A stretch of DNA of 64,000 bases from Pseudomonas viridiflava (lineage in GTDB: Bacteria; Pseudomonadota; Gammaproteobacteria; Pseudomonadales; Pseudomonadaceae). Position numbers and translations under genes: made by a program. Shown in pieces: positions 55,596 through 63,701 of this stretch. The stretch spans positions 124,001 to 188,000 of the forward strand of contig NZ_UWFN01000265.1 in the NCBI RefSeq assembly GCF_900602065.1. Direction: 5' to 3'. Position 1 is the stretch's first letter. Each line of letters begins with the position of its first letter. Below the pieces are notes generated by a model. That model was not told the origin of the DNA. It saw only the letters and a list, made by a program, of their open reading frames with translations, and made no database searches.

Positions 55596-57592
55596 CCGCC
55601 AACCCCCATCGCCATCATGTTTTCCAGCTCCAAAGGCGTCATAGGCTTGGCCGTATTGATGTTCATGTTTTCGATGTGCGTGCCTTTGGTCTGGCTGCTG
55701 TTGTTGTTCTGGATGCTGGTCAGCAGCCCGCCAGGCGGTACCGCGTTCGGCCGCGTAGGCGACAGACCGCCCCCGGTACCGGCGTTCATGTTTTTGCGGG
55801 CTTGCTCGGTCTGTTCAGCGAGTGAAGGTGTGGTAACCAGTGGCGCGGTCATGCCAGGCAGTTCCGGGGGCTTGGGCAGGTCACCAAAGCTTGCATCGAT
55901 CTGCACGCCGGGAATCTTGTTGATCATCTCGATCAGGCCGCTGATTGCGTTGCGGAAGATCGACACGATGCCGTCCCATGCAGCACTGGCCATGCCGGAC
56001 CAGCCGCCGATCGATCCGAACCAGTTCGACAGCGCTTCCAGTTGCTGCTGGATCCACTGGAAAGCGGCCGTGTTCATCAGTGCGCTGGTCCACTGGTCCC
56101 AGTAGACGACTGCCGCGATAACGACGGCGACCAAGGCAAGAATCCCGATCACGATCAGCAACACCGGGTTGGCCATCAACGCCGAGTTGACCAGCCAGAT
56201 CGCGCCCTGCCAAAGCATCATTCCGACCCTGACGGTCGCCATCCAGGTGTACATGGCGATCAGGCCGATCACGAATGCGGCGACCATCACCGTGTGGAAC
56301 ACAAACATGGCAATGGACTTGTAGCCCTGCCAGTTGAGCAGCTTCCAGACCGTGAGCGCGCCCAGCCAGGCCATTTTGCTAATGCCCACCACCAGGGTAA
56401 CGGCGGACATGGCGGCGACCAGGCCGAGGATGATCAACACCGTGGCACCGACTACCCGGGTAATGTTCGGGAAGATCTGCGTCCAGCGGGTCAGCGTTGA
56501 GGCAATGCTGACCAGCTTGTCCATCAACGGCGTGAGCATCGGAATCAACGCCTGACCAAACGACACACGCAGCGCGACAACAGCGGCGCCGAACTGCTGC
56601 CACGGATCCACCATCGCCTTGGCCATCTTCTCGGCGTTTTCCAGTCCGCGGACTTTGCCCAACTGATCCAGACTGCTCTTGAATCGGTCGGTGTCCTTGG
56701 CCAGTGCGGTGATGACGCGTGCGCCTTCCCCGCCGAAAGCTTCGGTCAGCTTCGCGCCTGCAGCGGCACTGTTCAGATCACCGAACTTGCCTTCCAGCTT
56801 GGCCAGAATGTCGGCCATGGGCATCAATTGGCCGTTCTGCTCGGTGAACTTCATCTTGAGCTTTTCAGACGCTGCGCCGATGTTTTCGAAGAACGACTTG
56901 TACAGGCCGCCCGCATCGCCGCCTTCCATGGTGCTGCTCAGCGTGCCGATCACCGCGAACTGCTCGGCGATATCGGTGCCGGCCGTGTTGGCGATCTGGC
57001 CGACTTCCTTGAAGGCGTCCTTGAGCTGCGCGCCGTCGGTGCGGAACAGCTGGGCGGCCAACGCCGTTTGCCCGCCCAGCTTCTCGACCCACTGGCTTTT
57101 GCCCATGGCATCAGCCGACGTCTTGAACAGGTTGTACATGGTGCCGACGTACGCGCCCATGGTATCGGCGTCGGATTTGGTCGCCTTTGCCAACAGGTTG
57201 CTGGTGTTGGTGAAGGTGGCCAACTGAGTGCCTACCAGTCCCTTGATCGCGCCCGAAATGCTGTAGGCCGAAGCGGCAAAATCCCGGGCGTTGGTCCCGT
57301 AGTTCGTGGAGAACTCCAGGGCTTTTTGATTCAGGGACGTCAGCGCGTCCTCGGCGACGCCCAGCGATCGGACTTCGCCCAGGGCGCGGTTCATTTCCAG
57401 CGCCGGTTCCAGGGATTCACTGATGCCCTTGGCTGCACCGATCATCCCGCCCAGGCCAAGCCCCATCTGTCTGATGTTGGCTTCGCCCTGGGTGGCCAGG
57501 TCGGAGAAGCTGGTTTTGACCTTGCCCAGGGGAGCGCTGACCTTGTCGGTCAGGCTCAGGATGAAGGCCAAGCGGGCACTGCGGTCAGCCAT
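55592..57592 (-). CDS. Phage tail tape-measure protein, 666 aa
   Basis: TP901-type tape measure: N-terminal conserved domain (residues about 1-330, with NYGTNARDFAASAYSISGAIKGL and GGEGARVITALAKDTDRFKSSL), central hydrophobic helices (about 385-500, VVGATVLIILGLVAAMSAVTL and others) that may line the channel during DNA ejection, and a Gly/Pro-rich C-terminus. Length sets tail length. It begins just after the frameshifted chaperone gene, the universal arrangement. Confidence 0.92.
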   Translation of the reverse strand: MADRSARLAFILSLTDKVSAPLGKVKTSFSDLATQGEANIRQMGLGLGGMIGAAKGISESLEPALEMNRALGEVRSLGVAEDALTSLNQKALEFSTNYGTNARDFAASAYSISGAIKGLVGTQLATFTNTSNLLAKATKSDADTMGAYVGTMYNLFKTSADAMGKSQWVEKLGGQTALAAQLFRTDGAQLKDAFKEVGQIANTAGTDIAEQFAVIGTLSSTMEGGDAGGLYKSFFENIGAASEKLKMKFTEQNGQLMPMADILAKLEGKFGDLNSAAAGAKLTEAFGGEGARVITALAKDTDRFKSSLDQLGKVRGLENAEKMAKAMVDPWQQFGAAVVALRVSFGQALIPMLTPLMDKLVSIASTLTRWTQIFPNITRVVGATVLIILGLVAAMSAVTLVVGISKMAWLGALTVWKLLNWQGYKSIAMFVFHTVMVAAFVIGLIAMYTWMATVRVGMMLWQGAIWLVNSALMANPVLLIVIGILALVAVVIAAVVYWDQWTSALMNTAAFQWIQQQLEALSNWFGSIGGWSGMASAAWDGIVSIFRNAISGLIEMINKIPGVQIDASFGDLPKPPELPGMTAPLVTTPSLAEQTEQARKNMNAGTGGGLSPTRPNAVPPGGLLTSIQNNNSSQTKGTHIENMNINTAKPMTPLELENMMAMGVGG

Positions 57593-57598
57593 GGGGTT

Positions 57599-58053
57599 TT
57601 ATCCGTTCAGCGCATGGGCGATGCCGTCAGCAACGGCAATATCCATACGTCTCCAGTGTTCGTCCTCCAGCCACTTGGCGATCCCCATGTTTTCGATGGT
57701 GGGTTCGGTACCAGGTAGCCAGCGGTTGGTCAGGGCCAGCAACTGGCCCAGCGCGTCGTCGTTTAAGCGCTCAGCGTGCTCGAGGACTTTTTTACGACCA
57801 GACCGATATCAGGCGAGTACTCCTCGAGCAGCGCACCGGCCAACTCCATCACGGTCACCGGGTTAGCCAGGAACGGTTTCAGATCGGCCTTCTGCTCCTG
57901 CTTGATGGTGCCCGACAGCAAATTGGTGGCCGGTGCGACCTTGTTGGCCTGAGTGGTGGCGTTGAAGTACTTGGTCACGTCCTGGGGCGTCAGGTGGAAT
58001 ACGAAGTCGGTGCCTTTGATTTCCAGCGTGATGTCGCGGTTTACGTCGGTCAT
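57599..58053 (-). CDS. Tail assembly chaperone fusion E-E' (by -1 frameshift)
   Basis: The chaperone frame (58053-57763, ending KKSSSTLSA) can shift -1 at A-AAA-AAG (57793-57787) into a second frame that runs on without a start codon: VLEHAERLNDDALGQLLALT ... AVADGIAHALNG, stopping at 57599. The extension is about 63 aa, protein-like and directly before the tape-measure gene, as in P2 gpE/E' and lambda gpG/GT. A hairpin GGCCAG-ttg-CTGGCC lies about 40 nt downstream of the slip site. The fusion is predicted, not shown. Confidence 0.75.
57763..58053 (-). CDS. Tail assembly chaperone E, 96 aa
   Basis: MTDVNRDITLEIKGTDFVFH begins a small protein of the Phage_TAC type that coats the tape measure during tail assembly. 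It is the unshifted product; its longer E-E' form is listed separately. It lies 31 bp after the Rz gene. Confidence 0.8.
   Translation of the reverse strand: MTDVNRDITLEIKGTDFVFHLTPQDVTKYFNATTQANKVAPATNLLSGTIKQEQKADLKPFLANPVTVMELAGALLEEYSPDIGLVVKKSSSTLSA
57787..57793 (-). other. Slippery heptamer A-AAA-AAG
   Basis: In the chaperone zero frame the codons are GTA AAA AAG, giving X-XXY-YYZ with A-AAA-AAG, the most efficient -1 slip sequence in bacteria (as in dnaX). It lies eight sense codons before the zero-frame stop. Confidence 0.8.
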
Positions 58054-58084
58054 GGTGTTATCCGTTAACAGTTGGTTGAGAAAA

Positions 58085-58570
58085 TCAGGGGTTTGCCGGT
58101 GCGCGCAGCGCGACCTGGCGGATGTAGTCCTGCAGCCCGAGAATCATTTGCTTGCTGAGGGCGAGCTGATCTCGGAGGGTGAAATAATCCGGTCGAGCGT
58201 CTGCTGCGAGTTCGGCGGATCCAGCATTAGCCAGGCTGGTGGTTCCGGCGGCGGTGGACAGTCCTGGGGCGGGACAACGGGCTTTGACGAGCAGCCGCTG
58301 ATTGCCATCGTCAACATCGCGGCGCAGAGACTGGTTTTGATCGAGCGCATCTTTAAGTTCCTGGGTGTGTTTCAGGTCGAGCGCGGTACGGTCGGCGAGC
58401 ATCTTCGCCACCAGGTTCGCGTGCTCTATGAGGGTTTTCACATCGGACTTGGCCTGTTGCAGCTCGTGGACGGCTGTGTCCCGTTCCTTCACCACCTGGA
58501 CGAAGAAGAACAGCGGGATCAACGCCGTGAGCAGGACCGCGAATACAAAGCGCATGGGGGTAATCGTCAT
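58085..58570 (-). CDS. Inner-membrane spanin Rz (LysB-like), 161 aa
   Basis: The start is placed at the ATG of MTITPMRFVFAVL, overlapping the endolysin stop as ATGA. One N-terminal membrane anchor (FVFAVLLTALIPLFFFVQVV) is followed by a long coiled coil (RDTAVHELQQAKSDVKTLIE). Links inner and outer membranes with Rz1 in the last step of lysis. Confidence 0.85.
   Translation of the reverse strand: MTITPMRFVFAVLLTALIPLFFFVQVVKERDTAVHELQQAKSDVKTLIEHANLVAKMLADRTALDLKHTQELKDALDQNQSLRRDVDDGNQRLLVKARCPAPGLSTAAGTTSLANAGSAELAADARPDYFTLRDQLALSKQMILGLQDYIRQVALRAPANP
58144..58350 (-). CDS. Outer-membrane spanin Rz1, nested in Rz, 68 aa
   Basis: An out-of-frame gene wholly inside Rz. Lipoprotein signal MRSIKTSLCAAMLTMAISGC (lipobox AISGC, lipidated Cys20), then a proline-rich stretch (VVPPQDCPPPPEPP), the hallmark of Rz1. 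Nested Rz/Rz1 pairs are well known in phages. Confidence 0.85.
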   Translation of the reverse strand: MRSIKTSLCAAMLTMAISGCSSKPVVPPQDCPPPPEPPAWLMLDPPNSQQTLDRIISPSEISSPSASK

Positions 58571-59094
58571 TTCAGGCACAGCTCCATTTCGGCCAAGCGC
58601 CGGTTGTGCAAGCCGCGCACGAATGATTTCTTGCCCTGTGCGTCAGTGACGTAAGCCCATACCGGTGTTTTTCCGTCTGGGGCCCAGGCCAATGCCCTGC
58701 AGCCCTCTTCGATCCGTCCGGCGTTGATCAGGACCACAGCCCGACTGGCGCACGTGGTCGCGTTGCCGAAGTTGTGGCCATGGCTGGACAGCGCGTCGAA
58801 CGGGTTCTGCCCGATCGCCTGATTGGTCAGGCAATCGGCCAGCGTCAACTGGCCCTTTTCGATCACCAGGTGTTCCACCTCGGCGCAGCGCTCATCCGAC
58901 CAGAAGTCGCCGACGACCACGGGATAAGGGCTGGTGTGGCGGGTGATGCCTTTGCACACCGTAGGCAGTCCACGGGCCAACTGGTCGGGGTAAACAACGT
59001 TCTGACCGTTGCCTTCCCACGTGCCCAGGAACAGCACCAGGCTGGAACTGCAGAGCACCAGTGCGCCGCGCATGATTTTCCCGCGCAGGCTCAT
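58567..59094 (-). CDS. SAR-type endolysin (lysozyme, GH24-like), 175 aa
   Basis: The start is placed at MSLRGKIMRG. A weakly hydrophobic N-terminal helix (GALVLCSSSLVLFLGTW) serves as a signal-anchor-release domain. Directly after it come the catalytic WEGN Glu and YPDQLARGLPTVCKGITRH (Asp and Thr of the GH24 triad, spacing slightly longer than in T4 lysozyme). Several cysteines may control activation. Overlaps the holin gene by 4 bp. Confidence 0.88.
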   Translation of the reverse strand: MSLRGKIMRGALVLCSSSLVLFLGTWEGNGQNVVYPDQLARGLPTVCKGITRHTSPYPVVVGDFWSDERCAEVEHLVIEKGQLTLADCLTNQAIGQNPFDALSSHGHNFGNATTCASRAVVLINAGRIEEGCRALAWAPDGKTPVWAYVTDAQGKKSFVRGLHNRRLAEMELCLK

Positions 59095-59420
59095 GGGAAC
59101 AGCCCCCGCAGCAGAGTTGGCCCGACCATCTGCAGAATCGCCCACAAGGTGCTGGCAATGGCCAGCGCCCAGGTGATTTTCTTGCCGATATCGGAAACGA
59201 CGACAGTCAGTTTTTGCTGGCCGAGATTGAGTTCCGAAAGCTGGCCAGACATATGCTCAAACTGCTGTTCAAGCTTGGTCACACGGATCGGCACCGATTC
59301 ATGGCGGTTTTCCATCGACTCCAGGCGGTACTGGATAAGCATCACGTCGCGCTCGATGCGGCCCACTCGCGTGGTGTCGGTACCGGGGTCGTCCAGTGCG
59401 TGCTGCAGAGTAGTACTCAT
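59091..59420 (-). CDS. Holin-like protein, 109 aa
   Basis: The start is placed at MSTTLQHALDDPGTD, sharing bases with the zinc-finger gene stop (TGATG). A coiled coil (residues about 40-80, RVTKLEQQFEHMSGQLSELN) precedes a single C-terminal TM helix (ITWALAIASTLWAILQMVG). This is the XhlA/type III-like holin or holin-accessory layout, in the right place before the endolysin. Confidence 0.75.
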   Translation of the reverse strand: MSTTLQHALDDPGTDTTRVGRIERDVMLIQYRLESMENRHESVPIRVTKLEQQFEHMSGQLSELNLGQQKLTVVVSDIGKKITWALAIASTLWAILQMVGPTLLRGLFP

Positions 59421-59629
59421 CAGCGGTTTCCTTGCTCGAAAAGGCTCTGGCACGGGACACAGCGGGTCATCCCACCAAGCGCCTGGCGTAGTTCCGGAAT
59501 AGGTTTGTCGCAGTCCTGACAATGGCTCAGGCTTGGCCCGCGTGATCGCGTGCGGGCGAGTTGGGCCGCTATGGCCTGGTCGCGTTGCCGCTGTTCCAGG
59601 TCCTGGGCACGATCGAACGGGCACACCAT
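59420..59629 (-). CDS. DksA/TraR-type C4 zinc-finger protein, 69 aa
   Basis: C-terminal finger CQDCDKPIPELRQALGGMTRCVPCQSLFEQ matches the TraR/DksA family. Phage TraR-like proteins bind RNA polymerase and alter promoter choice without ppGpp, so it may tune host or late transcription. Directly follows the tube gene, sharing one base. Confidence 0.88.
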   Translation of the reverse strand: MVCPFDRAQDLEQRQRDQAIAAQLARTRSRGPSLSHCQDCDKPIPELRQALGGMTRCVPCQSLFEQGNR

Positions 59630-60081
59630 CAGGTCAGCCCTTCGATTTCAGCGGAGTCCAGGTACGGCACGCCGTTGATCTTCACGAAGTCCGGACTGGT
59701 GACGTCATACGGGATCTTGTGGGTGTTCTTGGTCGCGCCCTTCGGATCGATGCTCAGCAAGCTGGACAGACGCAACTTGCAGCCAAACGCCTCAATGCGC
59801 AGTTCCTCTTCACCTGCTTTGGCGAAGAACACCGAGTCGAACAGCGGCAATGCACGGAAGCTGCCTGCAGTCTTCGCAGCCTCGATCAGCAGATTGAAGT
59901 TGGTGGTGTCCAGCTCCATCTCGCCAGCGGCTGCCACGTCGCCGTCGACATGGCCGTTAGGAACGCCACGGGTTTGCGCCACGGCGCTGTTGTCGGTGAT
60001 ATCAAGGGTCAGAGCTTCAACGTGAATGGCGAGATCGCCCACGGTGATGTCGAAGTTCTTACCGCCAATTTTTGCAGCCAT
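59629..60081 (-). CDS. Phage tail tube protein (DUF2597), 150 aa
   Basis: MAAKIGGKNFDITVGDLAIH and AAAGEMELDTTNFNLLIEAAK match DUF2597, the tube protein of the K139-like group. Position immediately after the sheath gene supports this. 6 bp gap to the sheath. Confidence 0.88.
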   Translation of the reverse strand: MAAKIGGKNFDITVGDLAIHVEALTLDITDNSAVAQTRGVPNGHVDGDVAAAGEMELDTTNFNLLIEAAKTAGSFRALPLFDSVFFAKAGEEELRIEAFGCKLRLSSLLSIDPKGATKNTHKIPYDVTSPDFVKINGVPYLDSAEIEGLT

Positions 60082-60087
60082 GGGGGA

Positions 60088-61197
60088 TTACTCCGTGGTG
60101 GAAAGATCGAGCGCGATGTTCGCGGTCAGGTCTTTCGGGCAGTTGAGGGGGCGGATGCTGATGTAAGCCTCGACCGCCGTTTTGCTCTTCCAGGTGAGGA
60201 CAATCGCGTCGTCAGACGGCGTCTCGATCTCGCCCGGGAACACGCGACCGGCAAAGCTTGTGGACTTGGCCATCGCACGCAGCGGGGTCATCAGGTAGGT
60301 TTTGTTGCTGGCCATGCTCGCGGCGCTGCTGTTCAGGCTGCGGTCACCCACACGGCGGATCAGCAGCGGACGAACTTGGCGGGCGGCCTTGTCGACGATG
60401 CGCAGGTACTCGATCACCAGGAAGTCGCTGCCCGGGGTGTCGAGCATGTTGCCGTCCCCCCAGTACACGCCCTCGTAGTCCGGGTAGGTCTGGCTGACCG
60501 AGAAGCGCGACTTGTCCAGCTCGAAGCGAACGGCAGACGTCAGCGGTACGCCCTCAGAGTCGACCGGAATGTCACCCAGCCCCATCACAGCGCCGGTGGC
60601 CACGCGCATCGGACTATCAGCAATGCTGACAGCCGCGTTAGCCAGGCGACCGGCCAACACGCCCAGGTCATTGCCGTGCAGCAGCGGCACGCAGAGCACA
60701 CGAGGCGCGGCGATGCCATCGGTGATTGCCTTCTGAGCTGTGGTGTACTGCGACCAAGTCATGTTCGGTTCGATGCCGACCGACGAGGCCATGACGAACG
60801 CACGACGTCCGTAAGTGTTCTGCAGGCCGATCGCTGCTTCGTGCATGTCCTCCAGCTCGTCACCAGCGGTCACTGGCGCACAGATCACAATGGCTTCAAA
60901 GGAATAGTTGTGCTGCAGCGCAGAGGTGAGCGCGTCCTGCCAGGTCTTGTCGGCACCCAATGGGATGGCCAGGCAGGCCCAGCGATCGCCACCGTTGAGG
61001 CGCGCCGCCGTCACCTGGGTTTTCAACGCGCTGGCGGGAACGCCTAGCATCACGTCCAGATCGCTGTCGGTGTTGAGTGCGATCACCTGGCCCTGACTCT
61101 TGGGGCCGGGACCGATGAAAATGAAATAGTTCTCGACCTGGGTGACAGCGCCCTGACTGAGGTTGAGATTGTTGACGCTGACTTTGCCGAGTGCCAT
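60088..61197 (-). CDS. Phage tail sheath protein (DUF2586), 369 aa
   Basis: MALGKVSVNNLNLSQGAVTQ and GPGPKSQGQVIALNTDSDLD match DUF2586, which takes the place of P2 gpFI in this phage group. It contains an NGGDRWACLAIPL segment and a C-terminal region (YISIRPLNCPKDLTANIALD) that would lock sheath subunits. Contractile tail is implied. Confidence 0.9.
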   Translation of the reverse strand: MALGKVSVNNLNLSQGAVTQVENYFIFIGPGPKSQGQVIALNTDSDLDVMLGVPASALKTQVTAARLNGGDRWACLAIPLGADKTWQDALTSALQHNYSFEAIVICAPVTAGDELEDMHEAAIGLQNTYGRRAFVMASSVGIEPNMTWSQYTTAQKAITDGIAAPRVLCVPLLHGNDLGVLAGRLANAAVSIADSPMRVATGAVMGLGDIPVDSEGVPLTSAVRFELDKSRFSVSQTYPDYEGVYWGDGNMLDTPGSDFLVIEYLRIVDKAARQVRPLLIRRVGDRSLNSSAASMASNKTYLMTPLRAMAKSTSFAGRVFPGEIETPSDDAIVLTWKSKTAVEAYISIRPLNCPKDLTANIALDLSTTE

Positions 61198-61208
61198 GCA
61201 GTGCCTCG

Positions 61209-61889
61209 TTATCGTTGAGAATTAAGGATTTGTTCCAGCACCAGGTTCACCAGTGCGGTGGTTTCCGCTTCGGTACCGGGGCCGAGGAACTGGCGTTTGG
61301 GCAGGGTGATTTCCCAGCTCTGCGCACCAGATGATTCGGATTGTTCGTCGTCCAGGATGCGGATCAGCAGACCCGCCTTGGCGTAGTTCACGTGCTCTTG
61401 AATCCACGCCACGGACGGACGTGTAAGGGTTTTCTTGCCCGCCTGGCGGACCTTGAAACCGAGACGGCGCAGACGCTTGGCCTGCTTTTCGGTCGCAGCC
61501 AGGCCTTCGGGAACCTTGTTCCACTGGCGCATCTGGGCGGCGGTACGACGCTCGGAAACACCGTTGTGCTGCTGGGTCGCAACCCAGCGGGTCAGCGCGT
61601 TGCGCCAGCCCAGTTCGGCCTCGTCAGCGTCCAGCCGGGTGACCTCCAGCAGCTTGGCCAGCCCGGACTCCATTTTCTTTTTGCCCTTGGACGAGCCTTT
61701 GCGCGCCTCGAACGGTGTGCCGTCGAGGTTCTGCTGATCACGGACCCGCTTACGGCTGGCACTGCGCACGCGCTTGCTGACGTTGTTCAGCAAACGGCGG
61801 CGCAACTGCGGGCGCAGTTCAAGCAAGGCGAGCTGCTTGTCGACATCGAGCATGCCGCGTATATCTCGTTCGAACGTGCTACGCGCCAC
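61209..61889 (-). CDS. Phage tail completion protein S-like, 226 aa
   Basis: Phage_tail_S / virion morphogenesis family (PF05069): basic N-terminus with LRPQLRRRLLNNVSKRVRSA and GTPFEARK. Required to join heads and tails in P2. Overlaps R by 11 bp. Confidence 0.82.
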   Translation of the reverse strand: MARSTFERDIRGMLDVDKQLALLELRPQLRRRLLNNVSKRVRSASRKRVRDQQNLDGTPFEARKGSSKGKKKMESGLAKLLEVTRLDADEAELGWRNALTRWVATQQHNGVSERRTAAQMRQWNKVPEGLAATEKQAKRLRRLGFKVRQAGKKTLTRPSVAWIQEHVNYAKAGLLIRILDDEQSESSGAQSWEITLPKRQFLGPGTEAETTALVNLVLEQILNSQR

Positions 61890-62322
61890 GGCCGGTCACC
61901 TCGCCTTCCTCAGCCACCCACAGCTCGTATGGCTTGAACGAATAAGACTTGTCGCCGACCTTGATCTCGCCGTCATCGTCCTCGCTCAGGTACTGCGACT
62001 CGGTGAACTGCAGCTTGATGTCCACGTCTGCCAGATCGTTGTCCAGCATGGTCACGTCGAACACGACATTGGGCAGGCCGTCACGGTCCTGATCATGGGT
62101 TTCCAACCAACTGCCGACCAGGGCAAAGAGCCGGGCCGGGTTATCGGCGAAACGCTCCAGGACGATGGTTGCGCCGTAGTTCATGTCGCCCATGCGCATG
62201 CCGTTCTCGTCCGGCTTCCAGATCAACTCAACCTGCACCTGGTCAGTCCAGCTATCGAGCTGTTCGGGAGCCACCAGGGCGCAGTCGATCAGGTAGGCGG
62301 TCAACGCCTTGAGCTTGATCAC
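61879..62322 (-). CDS. Phage tail completion protein R-like, 147 aa
   Basis: P2 gpR-like by position and by PNVVFDVTMLDNDLADVDIK, an acidic segment conserved in the family. It terminates the tail tube. Overlaps L by 4 bp and S by 11 bp. Confidence 0.78.
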   Translation of the reverse strand: MIKLKALTAYLIDCALVAPEQLDSWTDQVQVELIWKPDENGMRMGDMNYGATIVLERFADNPARLFALVGSWLETHDQDRDGLPNVVFDVTMLDNDLADVDIKLQFTESQYLSEDDDGEIKVGDKSYSFKPYELWVAEEGEVTGRGA

Positions 62323-62780
62323 AGCAGCGCCGCCGTGATGCGGCCACGGCCCTGCAGCGAGCGCACAGCGGCCTGGCTGAACGCCAGAAAGGTCTCCGAT
62401 CGCTCGGGCAGTTCTTTACCGATGTTTTCAGCCGACTCACGACGCGACACGGTGGCGAACTGGGTCAGCAGGCTGGCCTTGGCGCGGCAATACACGGCCC
62501 GTTTATAGGTCGCGGTTTGATGGGTGCGCTCTGGCAGGATGGTGGTGTCTGCGGATTCAACGTCTGACACTCCAGCGCCCTGCCAGCGCGCTTTTAGCGT
62601 GGCCAGGTCGCTATTCACCTCGACCATGGCCATGGATAAATCAGCAGCCAGCATATCGACCAGGTATTCCGCCGGCAGGCGGTAACCCTTCTGGAACTCG
62701 GCCACGGAGAGGTGCGGCCAAAAGCCGTCGTTCTCGATGATCTGTTCCACAAAGGTGGTGGGTTTCCCGGAAAAGCTCAT
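62319..62780 (-). CDS. Phage head completion protein L-like, 153 aa
   Basis: MSFSGKPTTFVEQIIENDGFWPHLSV and FQKGYRLPAEYLVDMLAADL match the P2 gpL family, which closes the portal after packaging. About 100 bp separate it from M. Confidence 0.88.
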   Translation of the reverse strand: MSFSGKPTTFVEQIIENDGFWPHLSVAEFQKGYRLPAEYLVDMLAADLSMAMVEVNSDLATLKARWQGAGVSDVESADTTILPERTHQTATYKRAVYCRAKASLLTQFATVSRRESAENIGKELPERSETFLAFSQAAVRSLQGRGRITAALL

Positions 62781-62879
62781 GCTGGGTGCTCAAATAGGGC
62801 AGGTAGCCGCTTCAGGCGATGCCGGACGGTCATAAATGACTTGGGTTGCCTTGGCAGTTCCCTGCGGGGGGTGAGTCGG

Positions 62880-63701
62880 TTAATCGGTAGCGGCGGTTTC
62901 GCTGCTGTCGCTGTTGTCGCAAGAGGTGTCTGCGGAACCCTGGTCATCGGAAACCTGCAGAACCTCATCCAGCCGCGTGGCAATCTCGGCAGTCGATCCG
63001 GAGGCCTGGGCCTTGAGGAGCGCTTTACGAGCGCCGGCAAGGCGAGTGCCTACACCGATGCTTTCGTACAAGGCTTCAGCGCGTTCGAAATGCACGATTG
63101 CGGCGGTCCAGTCACGGCGATCCATCGCCAGCAGGCCCAATTGCTTGTGGTAGCGGGCGGGGATCCGTTCGAACAGCTTCCACTCGCCATCAACCAGGTG
63201 CAGCAATTTGGAGACGTAGGGTTCCGGACTGCGCTGGGCTTTGTATTCGGCTTCGGCCCAGTCGATGACCTCATCCGCCACAAACGTCTGGATGTTGCGG
63301 TTAAAGCGCTCAGGCAGCTTCTGGTCCTGACCCATTGCAAATTCAGCAAGCTCTAGGCCCTTGGTGAACTGGACCGTGTCGAATAGCCAGATCAGCACGT
63401 AGACCAGCACCGGATTAGCGAAGCTGAGACCTGATTCGCGATAGCGCTGCACGTAGTCCAGATACTTGGGCAGCAACTCGTCACGCTTGAGCAACTGTCG
63501 CTGTTCGCGGCTGTCGATCGCGGCGATGCGGTCCAGATCTACCTGCAGGCTTTGCTCCATCAGCTTGAGGTGCTTCTGGGCATTCGCCGGACTGGCCAGA
63601 GCAGTTTCGGAGGAATACGGCTTCGGACTGGCACTGGCGACAGCAACTACGGCCAGGCCCTGGGCGAGAACGCGGCGCTTGTGCGCCAGTGCCAGGCTCA
63701 C
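62880..63701 (-). CDS. Phage terminase small subunit M-like, 273 aa
   Basis: P2 gpM-like endonuclease subunit that recognises and cuts cos. Visible: MSLALAHKRRVLAQ, LDRIAAIDSREQRQLLKRDE, and YLDYVQRYRESGLSFANPVL. Overlaps N by 4 bp. Normal length. Confidence 0.85.
   Translation of the reverse strand: MSLALAHKRRVLAQGLAVVAVASASPKPYSSETALASPANAQKHLKLMEQSLQVDLDRIAAIDSREQRQLLKRDELLPKYLDYVQRYRESGLSFANPVLVYVLIWLFDTVQFTKGLELAEFAMGQDQKLPERFNRNIQTFVADEVIDWAEAEYKAQRSPEPYVSKLLHLVDGEWKLFERIPARYHKQLGLLAMDRRDWTAAIVHFERAEALYESIGVGTRLAGARKALLKAQASGSTAEIATRLDEVLQVSDDQGSADTSCDNSDSSETAATD

Noticed and set aside
54394..55644. 416-aa plus-strand frame
   Set aside because: Antisense to baseplate gene J and the DUF2590 gene.
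59533..61047. 504-aa plus-strand frame
   Set aside because: Antisense to the phage sheath and tube genes, with no phage gene family matched.
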